A DNA stretch of 64,000 nucleotides from JAHCHG01 sp041394845 (GCA_041394845.1 JAWKHL010000002.1:248001-312000), one strand, 5' to 3'. Counted from the first letter of the stretch, positions 8,753 through 18,615 are shown. Notes: generated by a model from the sequence alone, not told the origin. A program made the numbers and translations.

Positions 8753-9787
8753 TCAGGTCTTCGCGGCGCTTTTATAATGAATCTCCGATTGGCTTCGCAG
8801 TTCTGCGGCTTTTTCTTCGGGCGAGGTGTCGCTCAGAAAATTTCCGCCACCGATCTCCGGGCCGGCCAGATATTTCAAAAGGTTCGGTTTTCTCAGCGGC
8901 GGATGAAATTCGATGTGAAAATGAAAAGCCGAATGATCCCCGCCGTCGGTCGGCGCCTGATGCAAAACCATCACATAGGGAAAAGGCATCTGCCAGAGAT
9001 TATCGAACCTGATCAGGACCGATTTCAAAACCCCGGCGAAATTGCGCAACTCTTCGTCCGACAGATCGGCGATGCTCGGATGGGTTCGTTTCGGCGCCAC
9101 GAACACCTCGTAGGCGTAGCGGGCGAAGTAGGGAAGAAAGGCCACCGCCCGCTCATTTTCGGCGATGATCCGGCGACCGTCCGCTTTCTCGGCCGCGATG
9201 ATCTCCTGGAACAGAATTTTTCCGGTTTCTTCCCGATGTTTCCGGCAGATGCGCGCCTCGTTCTCGATCGTTTTGAAAACGAAATTATTGGCGTAGATCT
9301 GGCAATGCGGATGCGGGTTGGAAACCCCGACCGCCTCGCCCTTGTTTTCGAAGATCAGGACATGTTTGATCTCGTCGCGCCCGCCCAGATCGCGGTATTG
9401 ATCGGCCCAGGTTTTCAGAAGTTCGACGATCTCTCCGGTCCTCAACTCGGTCAGAGTAAGATCGTGCCGGGGTGAATAGCAGACGACGCGGGCGATCCCG
9501 CGGGCCGGCCGGTTCCGGTAAACGTCAAAAACCGTTTCCTCCGGTTCGGGAGCGTTTTCCGCCACCGAAGGGTGGTCGTTATCGAAAACGAAGATCTGAC
9601 CGTAATCGGGATTGACACGACCGCTGACGCGGGAATTTCGCGGGCAAAGGTAGCAATCCCGGACGTATTCGGGCAGAGCCGCTTTTTCCGTTTCGAGGGT
9701 TTCTCCGCTCCACGGACGATTTTGTCTGTGGGCGGCGATAATAACCCACTCTTCGCGCAAAGGATGCCAGCGTTCTTCCCAAGTCAT
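8753..9787 (-). CDS. galT: Galactose-1-phosphate uridylyltransferase (copy 1)
   Basis: GalT swaps UMP between UDP-glucose and galactose-1-phosphate through a uridylylated histidine. The 344-residue protein has the HIT-superfamily active site NPHPHCQIYA, an N-terminal zinc-type pair in DCYLCPRN and a second His cluster (FHFHIEFHPP). A LacI-type palindrome lies 10-23 bp upstream of its start codon (9797-9810), so it is probably sugar-controlled. A second, clearly related copy lies at 34200. Divergent galM is 244 bp away. Confidence 0.95.
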   Translation of the reverse strand: MTWEERWHPLREEWVIIAAHRQNRPWSGETLETEKAALPEYVRDCYLCPRNSRVSGRVNPDYGQIFVFDNDHPSVAENAPEPEETVFDVYRNRPARGIARVVCYSPRHDLTLTELRTGEIVELLKTWADQYRDLGGRDEIKHVLIFENKGEAVGVSNPHPHCQIYANNFVFKTIENEARICRKHREETGKILFQEIIAAEKADGRRIIAENERAVAFLPYFARYAYEVFVAPKRTHPSIADLSDEELRNFAGVLKSVLIRFDNLWQMPFPYVMVLHQAPTDGGDHSAFHFHIEFHPPLRKPNLLKYLAGPEIGGGNFLSDTSPEEKAAELRSQSEIHYKSAAKT

Positions 9788-9796
9788 AAAATAATT

Positions 9797-9810
9797 TGTA
9801 ACCGTTTACA
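9797..9810. promoter_or_regulatory. LacI-type operator before galT
   Basis: TGTAACCGTTTACA fits the LacI/GalR-family operator form TGTAAnCGnTTnCA. It lies directly before the galT start, in the galT-galM divergent region (9788-10031), and could control both genes. The rest of that region is AT-rich with no other clear signal. Confidence 0.75.
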
Positions 9811-10031
9811 TAAAAAGGTAAAATCTAAGAGATCAAATTTATCCGGCTGTCTGCAATATAATTAGCTAGGCCCGCATTTTTATCATAATAGGTTGTTAAT
9901 GCAGATGGTTACGTGTATTTTACAATAAATATCTCCAAATAAAAACAATCCGGATGAAATAAGTTGAGAGGTCATTTCTGGCCGACCAGTCGGATCGGTT
10001 TTTCAGGGAAAATCCGGAGAGAATTCAGACT

Positions 10032-11204
10032 ATGAAAAACTCAGTTCAAAAGTTTAATTGGCGGAGAGCGCTGGTCGCCTTTATCTTCGGAGGGCTCGTT
10101 TGCGGTGCGGCGTTCAGCCTGCGGATCGAGGCGAAACCGACCGTCAAAAAGGCGAAATTCGGCAAGACCGTCGGCGGGCAGAAGGTGGATGTTTACACGC
10201 TCAAAAACTCCCGGGGCGCAGAGACGAAGATCATCACCTACGGCGGAACGGTCGTGTCGTTAAAGGTGCCGGACAAGGACGGCAAATTGGGGGATGTCGT
10301 TCTCGGGTACGATTCAATCGCCGATTACGAAAAGGGCACTTCTTATTTCGGAGCGCTGATCGGCCGTTACGCCAACCGGATCGCCAAAGGCAAATTCTCG
10401 CTCGCCGGAAAGGAATATTCGCTGGCCGCGAACAACAACGGAAATCATCTGCACGGCGGGATCAAGGGTTTTGACAAGGTCGTCTGGAAGGCCAAAAGCT
10501 CGACCGACAAGGAAGGCGCCAATCTGGAATTGACCTATCTGAGCCGCGACGGCGAAGAGGGTTATCCGGGAAACCTGAGCGTCAAAGTCATCTATTCGCT
10601 GACCGAAAATAACGAATTGAAACTGGTTTACACGGCGACGGCCGACAAGGAAACGATCGTTAATCTGACTCATCATTCATATTTCAATCTGGCCGGCGCG
10701 GGAAGCGGAACGATCCTCGATCACATTCTGTACATCAACGCCGACCGCTTTACACCGACCGATGACGTGGCCATTCCTTTCGGGGAGCTGAAAAGTGTCA
10801 AGGGAACGCCCTTTGATTTTACGACGCCGACGGCCATCGGAGCGCGGATCAACGACGATAACGAACAGTTAAAGTTCGGCAAGGGTTACGATCATAATTT
10901 CGTTTTGAACAAATCGGACGATTCCCTGATTTTGGCGGCCCGGGTCTTCGAAAAAATGAGCGGGCGCGGGATGGAGGTTTTCACGACCGAGCCCGGAATT
11001 CAGCTTTATACGGGCAATTATCTTGACGGTTCGATCAAGGGAAAAGGCGGTCAGGATTATCCTTTTCGCACCGGATTTTGTCTGGAAACCCAGCATTTTC
11101 CCGATTCGCCCAATGAGCCGGATTTCCCCTCGACGGTTTTAAAGCCGGGGGAAACCTATCATCAAACGACCGTTTACAAATTTTCGGTTGCCGATTTCAG
11201 GTGA
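10032..11204 (+). CDS. galM: Exported aldose 1-epimerase (mutarotase)
   Basis: This enzyme interconverts alpha and beta anomers of galactose, glucose or arabinose. It has 390 residues, longer than cytoplasmic GalM because of an N-terminal export signal (hydrophobic 13-29). Catalytic residues in family pattern are His141 (NHLHGG), the His pair in THHSYFNL (214-215) and Glu352 (CLETQHF). Being outside the cytoplasm, it would equilibrate sugars released by the surrounding glycosidases before uptake. It is divergent from galT and alone in its direction. Confidence 0.93.
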   Translation: MKNSVQKFNWRRALVAFIFGGLVCGAAFSLRIEAKPTVKKAKFGKTVGGQKVDVYTLKNSRGAETKIITYGGTVVSLKVPDKDGKLGDVVLGYDSIADYEKGTSYFGALIGRYANRIAKGKFSLAGKEYSLAANNNGNHLHGGIKGFDKVVWKAKSSTDKEGANLELTYLSRDGEEGYPGNLSVKVIYSLTENNELKLVYTATADKETIVNLTHHSYFNLAGAGSGTILDHILYINADRFTPTDDVAIPFGELKSVKGTPFDFTTPTAIGARINDDNEQLKFGKGYDHNFVLNKSDDSLILAARVFEKMSGRGMEVFTTEPGIQLYTGNYLDGSIKGKGGQDYPFRTGFCLETQHFPDSPNEPDFPSTVLKPGETYHQTTVYKFSVADFR

Positions 11205-11249
11205 AAATGTTTGGGGTTTAGTAAACGACTCAAAACATTCTTCCAAATC

Positions 11250-13010
11250 CTATTTTTCTCCCCTTTTCGGTTCCCTGATGACGTGATACCTGTCGATCGG
11301 CGGATTTTCCATCTTCTGAAACTGTCCGCCCGGCCATCGGATCTCTACCGATTTCACCGCTTCCGACTCGCCCAGACCGACCAATAAACGGAGATCATTG
11401 GCCGACAGATAACTCCCCGCTCCGGTTAGGTCGAAAAATTGTTTTTTCCCCTTGGCGTCGGCGACCGTAACGCGCGCACCTTCGCCGTTCGGTGCGCTCT
11501 CGGTCCCGCGCAGATCGAGACCGATCCAGTGGTTTTTCGTCCCGTTGTTTTTGATGATGACGGGCGGCCCGTCGGTCTGAGCGATGACGATATCCGTGTC
11601 GCCGTCATTGTCCAGATCGCCGCAGGCCATTCCGCGCGCCGCCAGATCGGATTTGAAGACGTCTCCGGCGGCGAACGAGATGTTCTGAAATCCCTTTTCG
11701 GTGTTCCTTATCAGCAGGGGATTCTGCTTGTATTTCAAAAAGGAAGTGGTTTTTTCGATCGTGTCCAGAACGTGGCTCTGAGCGACCATAACGTCGCGTC
11801 GGCCGTCGTTGTCGGCGTCGATGAATTTGATACCCCAACCGGCCCCGAGGATGGTGATCTGGGCGATTCCGGTGATTTGTGTAACGTAGTCGAAAAGCCA
11901 ATCGCCGGCGTTGTGGTAGAGCGGATAGGTTTCATTGGAAAGCGTGGTTATGACAATGTCCTGGCGTCCGTCGCCGTCGTAATCGGCGATGTCGATTCCC
12001 ATACCGGAAAAGCGTTTTCCCTTTTCATCAACGGCGACTCCGGAAGGAAGAGCGATCTCTTCAAAGGTTCCTTTGCCCTCGTTGCGAAAAAGCTGTTGAT
12101 CCATATTGTCATTTGCCACGAAAACGTCCGTCCATCCGTCATCGTCGAAATCGGCGAAAGAAACCCCGAGGGCCTTTCCCTTCGATTCGGCAATCCCGGC
12201 TTTTTCGCTGACATCTTCAAAGGTTCCGTCCGGTTTTTGATGAAGCAAAATGTTGGGCAGAGGATCGAAATTGTCGGGATGACAATAGGCGCGGTAACCG
12301 GGACGATTTTCGCCGCAGTAGATCTTTCCGTTTTCAAAATTCCAATCGGCGTAGCGGGCGATGAAGATGTCGAGTCGTCCGTCTTTGTCGTAATCGAAAA
12401 AACCGGTGCTGTTGGCCCAGCCTCCGACCTTGATGCCGAGTTTTCGGGTCACGTCTTCAAAGGTCCCGTCGCCTTTGTTCCGGTAAAGCGTCGCTCCTCC
12501 GAAGCGCGTAACGAAAAGATCGGCCCGACCGTCGCGGTCGTAATCGCCGACGGCCGTTCCAAAAGAATAACCCGAACCCTTGACTCCGGCTTTTTCCGTA
12601 ACATCTTCAAAAGTGCCGTCCTTTTTCTGTCGATAAAGTCGGTCCCAATATTTCGGAGCCGTTTTCTCGGCAGCCTTGTCTTTCGGCATCGGATCGGAGA
12701 TTTCGGCGCCGTTGGTAAAAAAAATGTCCAGAAGTCCGTCGCCGTCGAAATCGATCAGAGCCACTCCGGCCCCCATCGTTTCGATGAGGAATTTTTGATC
12801 GGTCGGCGAAGCGTAATGACGAAAGTCGATCTTTGTCTGCGCGGTGATGTCCGAGAAAGTGACCGGCGAAGGATATTGCGGCGCGGTCGTCGCCGGGCGT
12901 TTGATCGGACCGGAATCGTAAGATTTCCCGGTCGGCTGTTGAGCGGCGGCGGCGACCGAAAAGATCACCGGGAGCAATGATGTAAAAGCGACTTTTGTCA
13001 GAAACTTCAT
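11250..13010 (-). CDS. Exported FG-GAP/VCBS repeat protein with C-terminal ASPIC/UnbV domain (CRTAC-like)
   Basis: This 586-residue secreted protein has a signal peptide ending near SVAAAAQQ. It carries at least seven calcium-binding repeats of the form D.D.DG..D (for example DFDGDGLLDIFF, DYDRDGRADLFV, DLDNDGDTDIVI) that build a beta-propeller, then an ASPIC/UnbV domain near 505-575 (GARVTVADAKGK to VEIRWPGG). The molecular role is unknown; such proteins are abundant in Acidobacteriota and Planctomycetota and are thought to bind carbohydrate or mediate adhesion. It is the last gene of the arabinan cluster, 65 bp after the esterase. Confidence 0.88.
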   Translation of the reverse strand: MKFLTKVAFTSLLPVIFSVAAAAQQPTGKSYDSGPIKRPATTAPQYPSPVTFSDITAQTKIDFRHYASPTDQKFLIETMGAGVALIDFDGDGLLDIFFTNGAEISDPMPKDKAAEKTAPKYWDRLYRQKKDGTFEDVTEKAGVKGSGYSFGTAVGDYDRDGRADLFVTRFGGATLYRNKGDGTFEDVTRKLGIKVGGWANSTGFFDYDKDGRLDIFIARYADWNFENGKIYCGENRPGYRAYCHPDNFDPLPNILLHQKPDGTFEDVSEKAGIAESKGKALGVSFADFDDDGWTDVFVANDNMDQQLFRNEGKGTFEEIALPSGVAVDEKGKRFSGMGIDIADYDGDGRQDIVITTLSNETYPLYHNAGDWLFDYVTQITGIAQITILGAGWGIKFIDADNDGRRDVMVAQSHVLDTIEKTTSFLKYKQNPLLIRNTEKGFQNISFAAGDVFKSDLAARGMACGDLDNDGDTDIVIAQTDGPPVIIKNNGTKNHWIGLDLRGTESAPNGEGARVTVADAKGKKQFFDLTGAGSYLSANDLRLLVGLGESEAVKSVEIRWPGGQFQKMENPPIDRYHVIREPKRGEK

Positions 13011-13075
13011 AGCTGTTTTTCAGAGAATTCGAATGTGCCGAAATGAGATGGCGGCAAAACTCTTTGCGTTCGTTT

Positions 13076-14014
13076 TTAATTGACCGCCGTCAGGTTATGC
13101 TTCCGCAAAAAGGCCCGGATCGAAACGTAAGCGTTGACCGTATCGGTCCGACTGAATCCTCCGTGGCGGCCGCCTTTGATGGTGATCAGCTGGTTATCGA
13201 CCCCGGCCCGGTCAAGGGCGTTTTTCAAATTTGCCGCCTGCGAATAGGGAACCAGATCGTCCGCATCGCCGTGGATCGTGATGATCGGGGGGAGGTCGGC
13301 CCGGACATTCGCGAGCGGCGAGATACTTCGGGCCAATTCCTCCCGATTCGGCAAACTGCCGAACCATTCGATGGCGTAATGTTTGGCGTTCGGTCCGGCG
13401 AGAAGGTCGTTGATATCGGTGATCCCGAACCAGTTGACTATCGCCGCCACTTTCAAGGGCGCTTCCTTTCCGGTCGTCCAGCGGACGCTGTTCTCGGTCG
13501 GACAGCCGTGATCGAGATCCGAATTTCCGGGGAGCATTCCGGTGATCAAAGCCAGATGACCGCCGGCGGAAAAGCCGGTTAAAACGATCTTTGATGTGTC
13601 GAATTTGAATTCGTCGGCGTGATTGTAAACCCAGCGCAACGCGCAACGCGTGTCCTCGACGGCGGCCGGCGCGAGCGAGTTTCTGGCCAGCCGGTATTCG
13701 ACGTTGACCACCGACCAGCCCATCGAAAGATACGGCAAAGTCAGCAGAACGTCCGTTTCCTTTCGGCCTTCGACCCATCCGCCACCGTGAATAAAGATCA
13801 GAGTCGGCTTCGCCTCCTGCCGGTTTCGCGGCAGATAAACATCGAGTTTGACTTCCGAATCATTGGCCGTTCGATAGGTGATGTTGGGGATCGTTTCATA
13901 TTCACTGCCTACGTAATCGACCCAGTTTTCAGGAGTTTGCGCCCGTGCGAAGATGGCTCCGCCGGCGAAGACCGCAAAAATCAAAACAAGCAAAAAAATA
14001 GAATTTCTCGGCAT
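13076..14014 (-). CDS. Exported alpha/beta-hydrolase esterase
   Basis: This 312-residue protein has a signal peptide and an alpha/beta-hydrolase fold of the BD-FAE/carboxylesterase type. The oxyanion motif is IHGGGW, the nucleophile elbow is GFSAGGHLA, and the acid and histidine are probably in HGDADDLVP and KGGRHGGF. Given the flanking arabinofuranosidases and xylosidase-like GH43 enzymes, removal of acetyl or feruloyl groups from hemicellulose is the likely job. Substrate is inferred from context. Confidence 0.85.
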   Translation of the reverse strand: MPRNSIFLLVLIFAVFAGGAIFARAQTPENWVDYVGSEYETIPNITYRTANDSEVKLDVYLPRNRQEAKPTLIFIHGGGWVEGRKETDVLLTLPYLSMGWSVVNVEYRLARNSLAPAAVEDTRCALRWVYNHADEFKFDTSKIVLTGFSAGGHLALITGMLPGNSDLDHGCPTENSVRWTTGKEAPLKVAAIVNWFGITDINDLLAGPNAKHYAIEWFGSLPNREELARSISPLANVRADLPPIITIHGDADDLVPYSQAANLKNALDRAGVDNQLITIKGGRHGGFSRTDTVNAYVSIRAFLRKHNLTAVN

Positions 14015-14025
14015 TTCATTATTCC

Positions 14026-14168
14026 TTATAATCCGGCGATCCGTTTTTCGACCGGATCGATCGCCGGTAAATTGTTCATTGGTTTGTCCAGATAAAAATA
14101 AGCGCAGCTCGACCAGTCATCCGTCCGCCCGAATCCGCCGCCGCCCTCTTTTAAAAAAGCTTCTTCAT
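14026..14168 (-). pseudogene. C-terminal remnant of a lost enzyme gene, DUF2961/GH172-like
   Basis: Between the esterase and the GH43 gene, one minus-strand frame reads as a plausible protein C-terminus of about 47 residues containing FGRTDDWSSCAYFYLDKP and ending VEKRIAGL before TAA at 14026-14028. The DDWSS.AYFY...LP...V..R pattern resembles the ends of DUF2961 (GH172) hydrolases. No start codon or N-terminal part exists, because the GH43 stop (14169) abuts it. I read it as the tail of a deleted gene. Family assignment is tentative. Confidence 0.45.
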
Positions 14169-15218
14169 TTAACGGCGAATATTGATAAACGGAGCGACCC
14201 GGACTTCGAGCGTCGGCGATCCCGTTTCGGCCCTGACCCAACCGTCGCTGCCGTAAACCAAGCGGTTCATTATCATCACCCGTCCGCGGGGGCGGTCGTC
14301 GGGATGATAGGCGTGATAGACGATCCAATCGGTTGATTTATCATCGCGGATCACCGAATTATGTCCGGTGCCGAGCCATTTGTTGTTGCTTTCAATGATC
14401 ACGCCGTTGTTTTCCGGCAAAACGGTAAACGGTCCGGACGCGCTGGTCGAACGCGCCACCATGATCGCGTAATGGGCGGTGGTGCAGCAATCGTCGCCGG
14501 AAAAAAACAGATAATAATAACCGTTGCGGTAATTCATCCACGCCCCTTCTACCAGATTCCGATAGTTGGCCGGATTCGGGTCGGAAACCGGAAAGATCAG
14601 ATCGACCGACTGCGAACCGGGCGCAAAATCGATCCGGTTTTCGGCCAGTTCCTGAACTTTGATCGGCTGGAAACCGCTTCCCCAGTAAAGCCAGCGTTTC
14701 CCCGTGGCGGGATCGTCAAAAGCCATCGGGTCGATGTTGACGAAACCGCTTCCGCATTTGAGCGGCGTTCCTTTATCGGTAAAAGGTCCGGCCGGATCGG
14801 TCGCAGTTGCCACGGCCAGGCAAAGCCCGTCTCGCGTATTCGGATCGGCCGAATAATACATGTAATAGGTGCCGCCGACCTGAGATACGTGGGGCGCCCA
14901 AAAATTCTGCGTTTGATTGGCCCAGACGGGTTTGACCGGCAAAGCGTCGCCGAGATGCTCCCAATGTTCCAGATCGGCGGATCGGGCGACCTGCAGATTT
15001 ATCCAATTTCCGTTCAAAACCGTCTGCGTGCCGTAAGCGTAAAAAAATCCGTCGGAAGAACGAATAACGATCGGGTCGGGAAAATCCGCGTCCCGCACCG
15101 GGTTTTGATAAAGCGGGATCTTTCTGTTGAGCCCGACCGTTTGAGAAAAACCGACCGGCGTTAGCCAAAAAACTGAAATCAGTAAAACGAAAATGAAAAA
15201 TCTTTGTTGGTAAAACAT
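14169..15218 (-). CDS. Exported glycoside hydrolase family 43
   Basis: This 349-residue five-bladed-propeller enzyme has a signal peptide (1-26). The GH43 catalytic base is in DADFPDP (Asp48), the pKa-modulating Asp in VNIDPMAF and the acid in LVEGAWMNYRNGYYYLF. The motif SGDDCC is shared in form with the next GH43 (SGNACC). Members are arabinofuranosidases, arabinanases or xylosidases; the context of GH51 and GH127 favours arabinose release. It lies 17 bp after the other GH43 and is probably co-transcribed. Confidence 0.92.
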   Translation of the reverse strand: MFYQQRFFIFVLLISVFWLTPVGFSQTVGLNRKIPLYQNPVRDADFPDPIVIRSSDGFFYAYGTQTVLNGNWINLQVARSADLEHWEHLGDALPVKPVWANQTQNFWAPHVSQVGGTYYMYYSADPNTRDGLCLAVATATDPAGPFTDKGTPLKCGSGFVNIDPMAFDDPATGKRWLYWGSGFQPIKVQELAENRIDFAPGSQSVDLIFPVSDPNPANYRNLVEGAWMNYRNGYYYLFFSGDDCCTTAHYAIMVARSTSASGPFTVLPENNGVIIESNNKWLGTGHNSVIRDDKSTDWIVYHAYHPDDRPRGRVMIMNRLVYGSDGWVRAETGSPTLEVRVAPFINIRR

Positions 15219-15235
15219 TCTTTTTCAAAAAACCC

Positions 15236-16861
15236 TTAATTCGGGCCGACTTTGATCCAATCAAATTTCGCGCGCGGATCGGTCGATCTTCCTTTATAAA
15301 CAAGGGCGATGCGGCTCCCTCCGACGAAACTCCCGTCGATCGTCTCGCCCGGTTTCCGCCAGCTTTTGCCCTCGTCGAGGCTGAAATAAAAATCGTAGTC
15401 GGCGGCTTTTTCGGCCTTCATCCTGACCTGGATGGTTTTTGATTTTTCGGGCAGATCGACGCTCGAAATCTCCCTTTTTTCTCCGTCCCGGTTTTCCCAG
15501 ATAAAAACTTTTCCCCGACCGACGCTGATGCCGACCGAATTTCCGCGCCAGGTAGCGGCGGCGATGCCGGCCGATTCATCCGCTTTGAGTTGATCGAAAT
15601 CGATTTTTGCCGTCGCCTGATAATCTCCCGAAACCGTTTTTTCAAAGATAAAGACCTCTCCCGATGATTGACGAGCCAAATGGGTTTCGGACGGCGCGAG
15701 TTTCAGGAACCCGCCGGAAACGGTGGCCGGGTTGAGATCGTTTAAAATCTGCGACCATTGAGCGGAGAGACGGTTTCCGTTGAATTCGTCGCCGGAGTTG
15801 GCGAAGATCGATTGTTGTTTGACTTTACCGAACGGCACGGCCGACGAATCGGACGGCCCGCGTCCGCCGTTGATCGTCGCCCAACCGTCTTCGAATTTGA
15901 CCTCATCGAGCAAAGCCTCGCGTCCGATCTGAAAACCGAGCGGGCTTTTCCGGTAAGCGTGATAAAGCAGAAAAGAGCGGTCATCCGGCGTTTCGACGAT
16001 CGAACCGTGTCCCGGACATTGCCACAGGTCGTTTTCAGCGAGGATCGGATTGGCGGGATTCTTCTCCCATTTTCCTAAAAGCGTTTTCGAACGGGCGACT
16101 CCAAGGGCGTAGTTGCAACTGCTTCCGCAACAGGCATTGCCCGAATAAAAAAGGTAAAACCAACCGTCGCGCCGGACCAGAAATGCGCCTTCCACCACGC
16201 CGCCTTCCCACGGTTCGGTGTTGCGGAAAAGCCGGGTCGGTTTGCCCAAAAGCCGCGTTCCGCTTTCGTCCAGAGGCTGGGCGTAAAGCCAGGTCGGTTG
16301 CTGCCGGTCGTTGCCGTCCTCTTTCCATATCAAAAATGGTTTTCCGTTTTCGTCGCGGGCAAAATCGGCGTCGATCGAACCCATTTCCTGACACACCAGC
16401 GGACCTTTGTCGATGTACGGGCCTTCGGGTTTCGGAGCGGTGGCGACCGCCACGCAAAGAGTGCCTTTTTTGTCCTTTCCCTCATCGCGCCGCGCCGTGT
16501 AATAAACGAAGAACCGGCCTTTGTCCTGAACGATCTCCGGCGCCCAGAAATCGCTTTTGATCCAGTCCGGTTTGCTGTAAAACACCGCGCCGATGATTTT
16601 CCAGTTGACCAGATCCCGCGAGTGCATGATCGGATAATGCGGCGCCCATCCGCCGGTCGTCGCCGTCGCGTAGTAATCTTTCCCGACGCGAATGACCGAC
16701 GGGTCGGGAAAATCGCCGGGGATGACCGGATTAATGTAGGTCTGCCCGACGGTTTGAAGAACCAAGAGGATCGTCCATAGAAAAACAGCGAAAAACGCAG
16801 GGGTTTTATCAATCAACCTGGGTTTGCCACTGTTTTTCTGCGGTCTGTAAAAATAATTCAT
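15236..16861 (-). CDS. Exported two-domain glycoside hydrolase family 43
   Basis: This 541-residue protein begins with an N-terminal hydrophobic export segment (about 22-40). The GH43 propeller follows with base Asp53 (GDFPDPSVI), modulator in SIDADFARD and acid in GVVEGAF. From about residue 350 a beta-sandwich typical of GH43 beta-xylosidases follows (DEFNGNRLSAQW to FDWIKVGPN). This architecture suits beta-xylosidase or arabinofuranosidase activity on short oligosaccharides. It lies 57 bp after the GH51 gene. Confidence 0.92.
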   Translation of the reverse strand: MNYFYRPQKNSGKPRLIDKTPAFFAVFLWTILLVLQTVGQTYINPVIPGDFPDPSVIRVGKDYYATATTGGWAPHYPIMHSRDLVNWKIIGAVFYSKPDWIKSDFWAPEIVQDKGRFFVYYTARRDEGKDKKGTLCVAVATAPKPEGPYIDKGPLVCQEMGSIDADFARDENGKPFLIWKEDGNDRQQPTWLYAQPLDESGTRLLGKPTRLFRNTEPWEGGVVEGAFLVRRDGWFYLFYSGNACCGSSCNYALGVARSKTLLGKWEKNPANPILAENDLWQCPGHGSIVETPDDRSFLLYHAYRKSPLGFQIGREALLDEVKFEDGWATINGGRGPSDSSAVPFGKVKQQSIFANSGDEFNGNRLSAQWSQILNDLNPATVSGGFLKLAPSETHLARQSSGEVFIFEKTVSGDYQATAKIDFDQLKADESAGIAAATWRGNSVGISVGRGKVFIWENRDGEKREISSVDLPEKSKTIQVRMKAEKAADYDFYFSLDEGKSWRKPGETIDGSFVGGSRIALVYKGRSTDPRAKFDWIKVGPN

Positions 16862-16918
16862 CTGTCTAAATAATCTTCAGCCATTGAAAATGCCCGCATT
16901 CGGCTTACTGCTCGCTTC

Positions 16919-18583
16919 CTACGCCAGAGTCATCTGCAAACGGGTCACCGAAGCCGGCGGAAAAGTAAACCTGAGCGGCGATTTTACGTCGAACGTCTCA
17001 TCCCGCGGGACGACCGCGTTCGGGTTTTCAAAGGTGTTGTGAGCGTGAATATCGCCCGATAAAACGCGGGCCGTTCCGCCCGTTACGCGAGCGCCGCGCA
17101 GTTCGATCTCGGCCTCCTGAGCCTCGGAAATATGCGGGTTGGAAACGGTCAGGGTCAGCGTTTTGTCTTTGACCGAAGCCGAACCGGCCAGACCGACCAG
17201 CGTCGAGGGTTTGCCGTTGCGCGAATAGACGATCGGTTCGGCAAAGAACTCGGTGCGCACCGAGTCGCCGTCCATATGCGGCAGATGCATTTCGAAAACG
17301 TGATAATTGGGCGTCAGGGTAAACTTGTCTTCGTAGGCCAAAAACAGCGAATGGAGACAATTGATCAACTGGGCGGCGTTGGCCATCGCGACCTTGTCTG
17401 CGTGGCGGATAAAAGTGTCGAGCGTCAACCCGGAAACCAGCGCGTCGCGGATCGTCAGCTGTTGGCTCAAAAGATAGTTGTCGCCGACCTCGGTTCCGGG
17501 CGTGTGCCACGAACCCCATTCATCGACCACGAATTTGGTTTTGTGATCGCGGTCGTATTCGCCCATGATTCTCCAGTGTTCGTTCAAAAGATTGTCCATT
17601 TTATTGGCTTCCTGGAGCAGGTTGTAATATTGTTCATTGTCGAAATTGACCGCGTCGGATTTGCCCTTGACCCAATCCCAGGTCCGTCCGCCCGAAGCGT
17701 TCCAACTGTAATGGTGGATCGCCCAGCCCCACATCCGGTCAAAGATCCACCGACCTTTTTCGAGGCCTTTTGAAAAGAATCCGCGCGTCCAGTTGTAGTC
17801 TTCGCCGTTGGCCCCCGACCCGATGAATTTGAGCGGCAGACGATAAGAGGGAACGCTCGAAGTAAAACGCCGGAATTCGACCAGATATTCGTCCGGCTGA
17901 AAGTCTCCGCCGCAACCCCAGGATTCGTTTCCGACGCCCCAGTATTTGACGTTGAAAGGCTCACGACTGCCCAATTCTCCGGTCGCCCGCAGTTTGGCCC
18001 CGGTGGTCGAACCGGCCGGGGAATTGCAGTATTCGACCCATTCGTAAAAATCGTTGGCTCCCAGACCCCGCAGATTGGCGGCCAGATACGGCTCGGCCCC
18101 GATCAGTTGGCAGAATTTGACGAATTCGTTGGTTCCGAAAGAGTTCGGCTCGAAACGGGCCGGCGAATCGGCCTTTTGCTTCATGGCCGGATCGTTGTTC
18201 CAGAAATTGGTTCGGGTCGGACGATCGGCCCTCGGTCCGATCCCGTCGCGCCAGTTGTAGGAATCGGCAAAGCATCCGCCCGGATAGCGGGCGTTCGGCG
18301 GTTTGATCTTTTTCAAAGCATCGACCAGATCGGCGCGGATACCATTGTAATTTCTGACTTTCGATTTTTCGCCGACCCAGATCCCGTCGTAAACCACGCC
18401 GCCGAGATGTTCGACGAAATGACCGTAGATGTGCGGACTGACCGTCCCGATCTTTTCATCGAGCATGATCTCTATTCGGCCCGCGCCGGAACGCGAGGTC
18501 TGCGCCAGAGCTTTCGGCGCCAGCACCAGACCGGCGCCCAATCCCAATAAACCTCCCAAAAATTCTCTTCTTTTAATATTCAT
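16919..18583 (-). CDS. Alpha-L-arabinofuranosidase, GH51, Tat-exported
   Basis: This retaining arabinofuranosidase releases terminal L-arabinose from arabinan and arabinoxylan. The 554 residues begin with a twin-arginine signal (RREFLGGLLGLGAG), so it is exported folded. The acid/base is Glu220 (GVGNESWG) and the nucleophile Glu355 (VVDEWGSW), both in GH51 consensus. A C-terminal beta-sandwich follows. It sits between GH97 and the tandem GH43 genes and may share their transcript from the LacI-galK promoter. Confidence 0.95.
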   Translation of the reverse strand: MNIKRREFLGGLLGLGAGLVLAPKALAQTSRSGAGRIEIMLDEKIGTVSPHIYGHFVEHLGGVVYDGIWVGEKSKVRNYNGIRADLVDALKKIKPPNARYPGGCFADSYNWRDGIGPRADRPTRTNFWNNDPAMKQKADSPARFEPNSFGTNEFVKFCQLIGAEPYLAANLRGLGANDFYEWVEYCNSPAGSTTGAKLRATGELGSREPFNVKYWGVGNESWGCGGDFQPDEYLVEFRRFTSSVPSYRLPLKFIGSGANGEDYNWTRGFFSKGLEKGRWIFDRMWGWAIHHYSWNASGGRTWDWVKGKSDAVNFDNEQYYNLLQEANKMDNLLNEHWRIMGEYDRDHKTKFVVDEWGSWHTPGTEVGDNYLLSQQLTIRDALVSGLTLDTFIRHADKVAMANAAQLINCLHSLFLAYEDKFTLTPNYHVFEMHLPHMDGDSVRTEFFAEPIVYSRNGKPSTLVGLAGSASVKDKTLTLTVSNPHISEAQEAEIELRGARVTGGTARVLSGDIHAHNTFENPNAVVPRDETFDVKSPLRFTFPPASVTRLQMTLA

Positions 18584-18615
18584 AGTTTTTCCCTTTTTCG
18601 GTTTTTATTCCCCTC

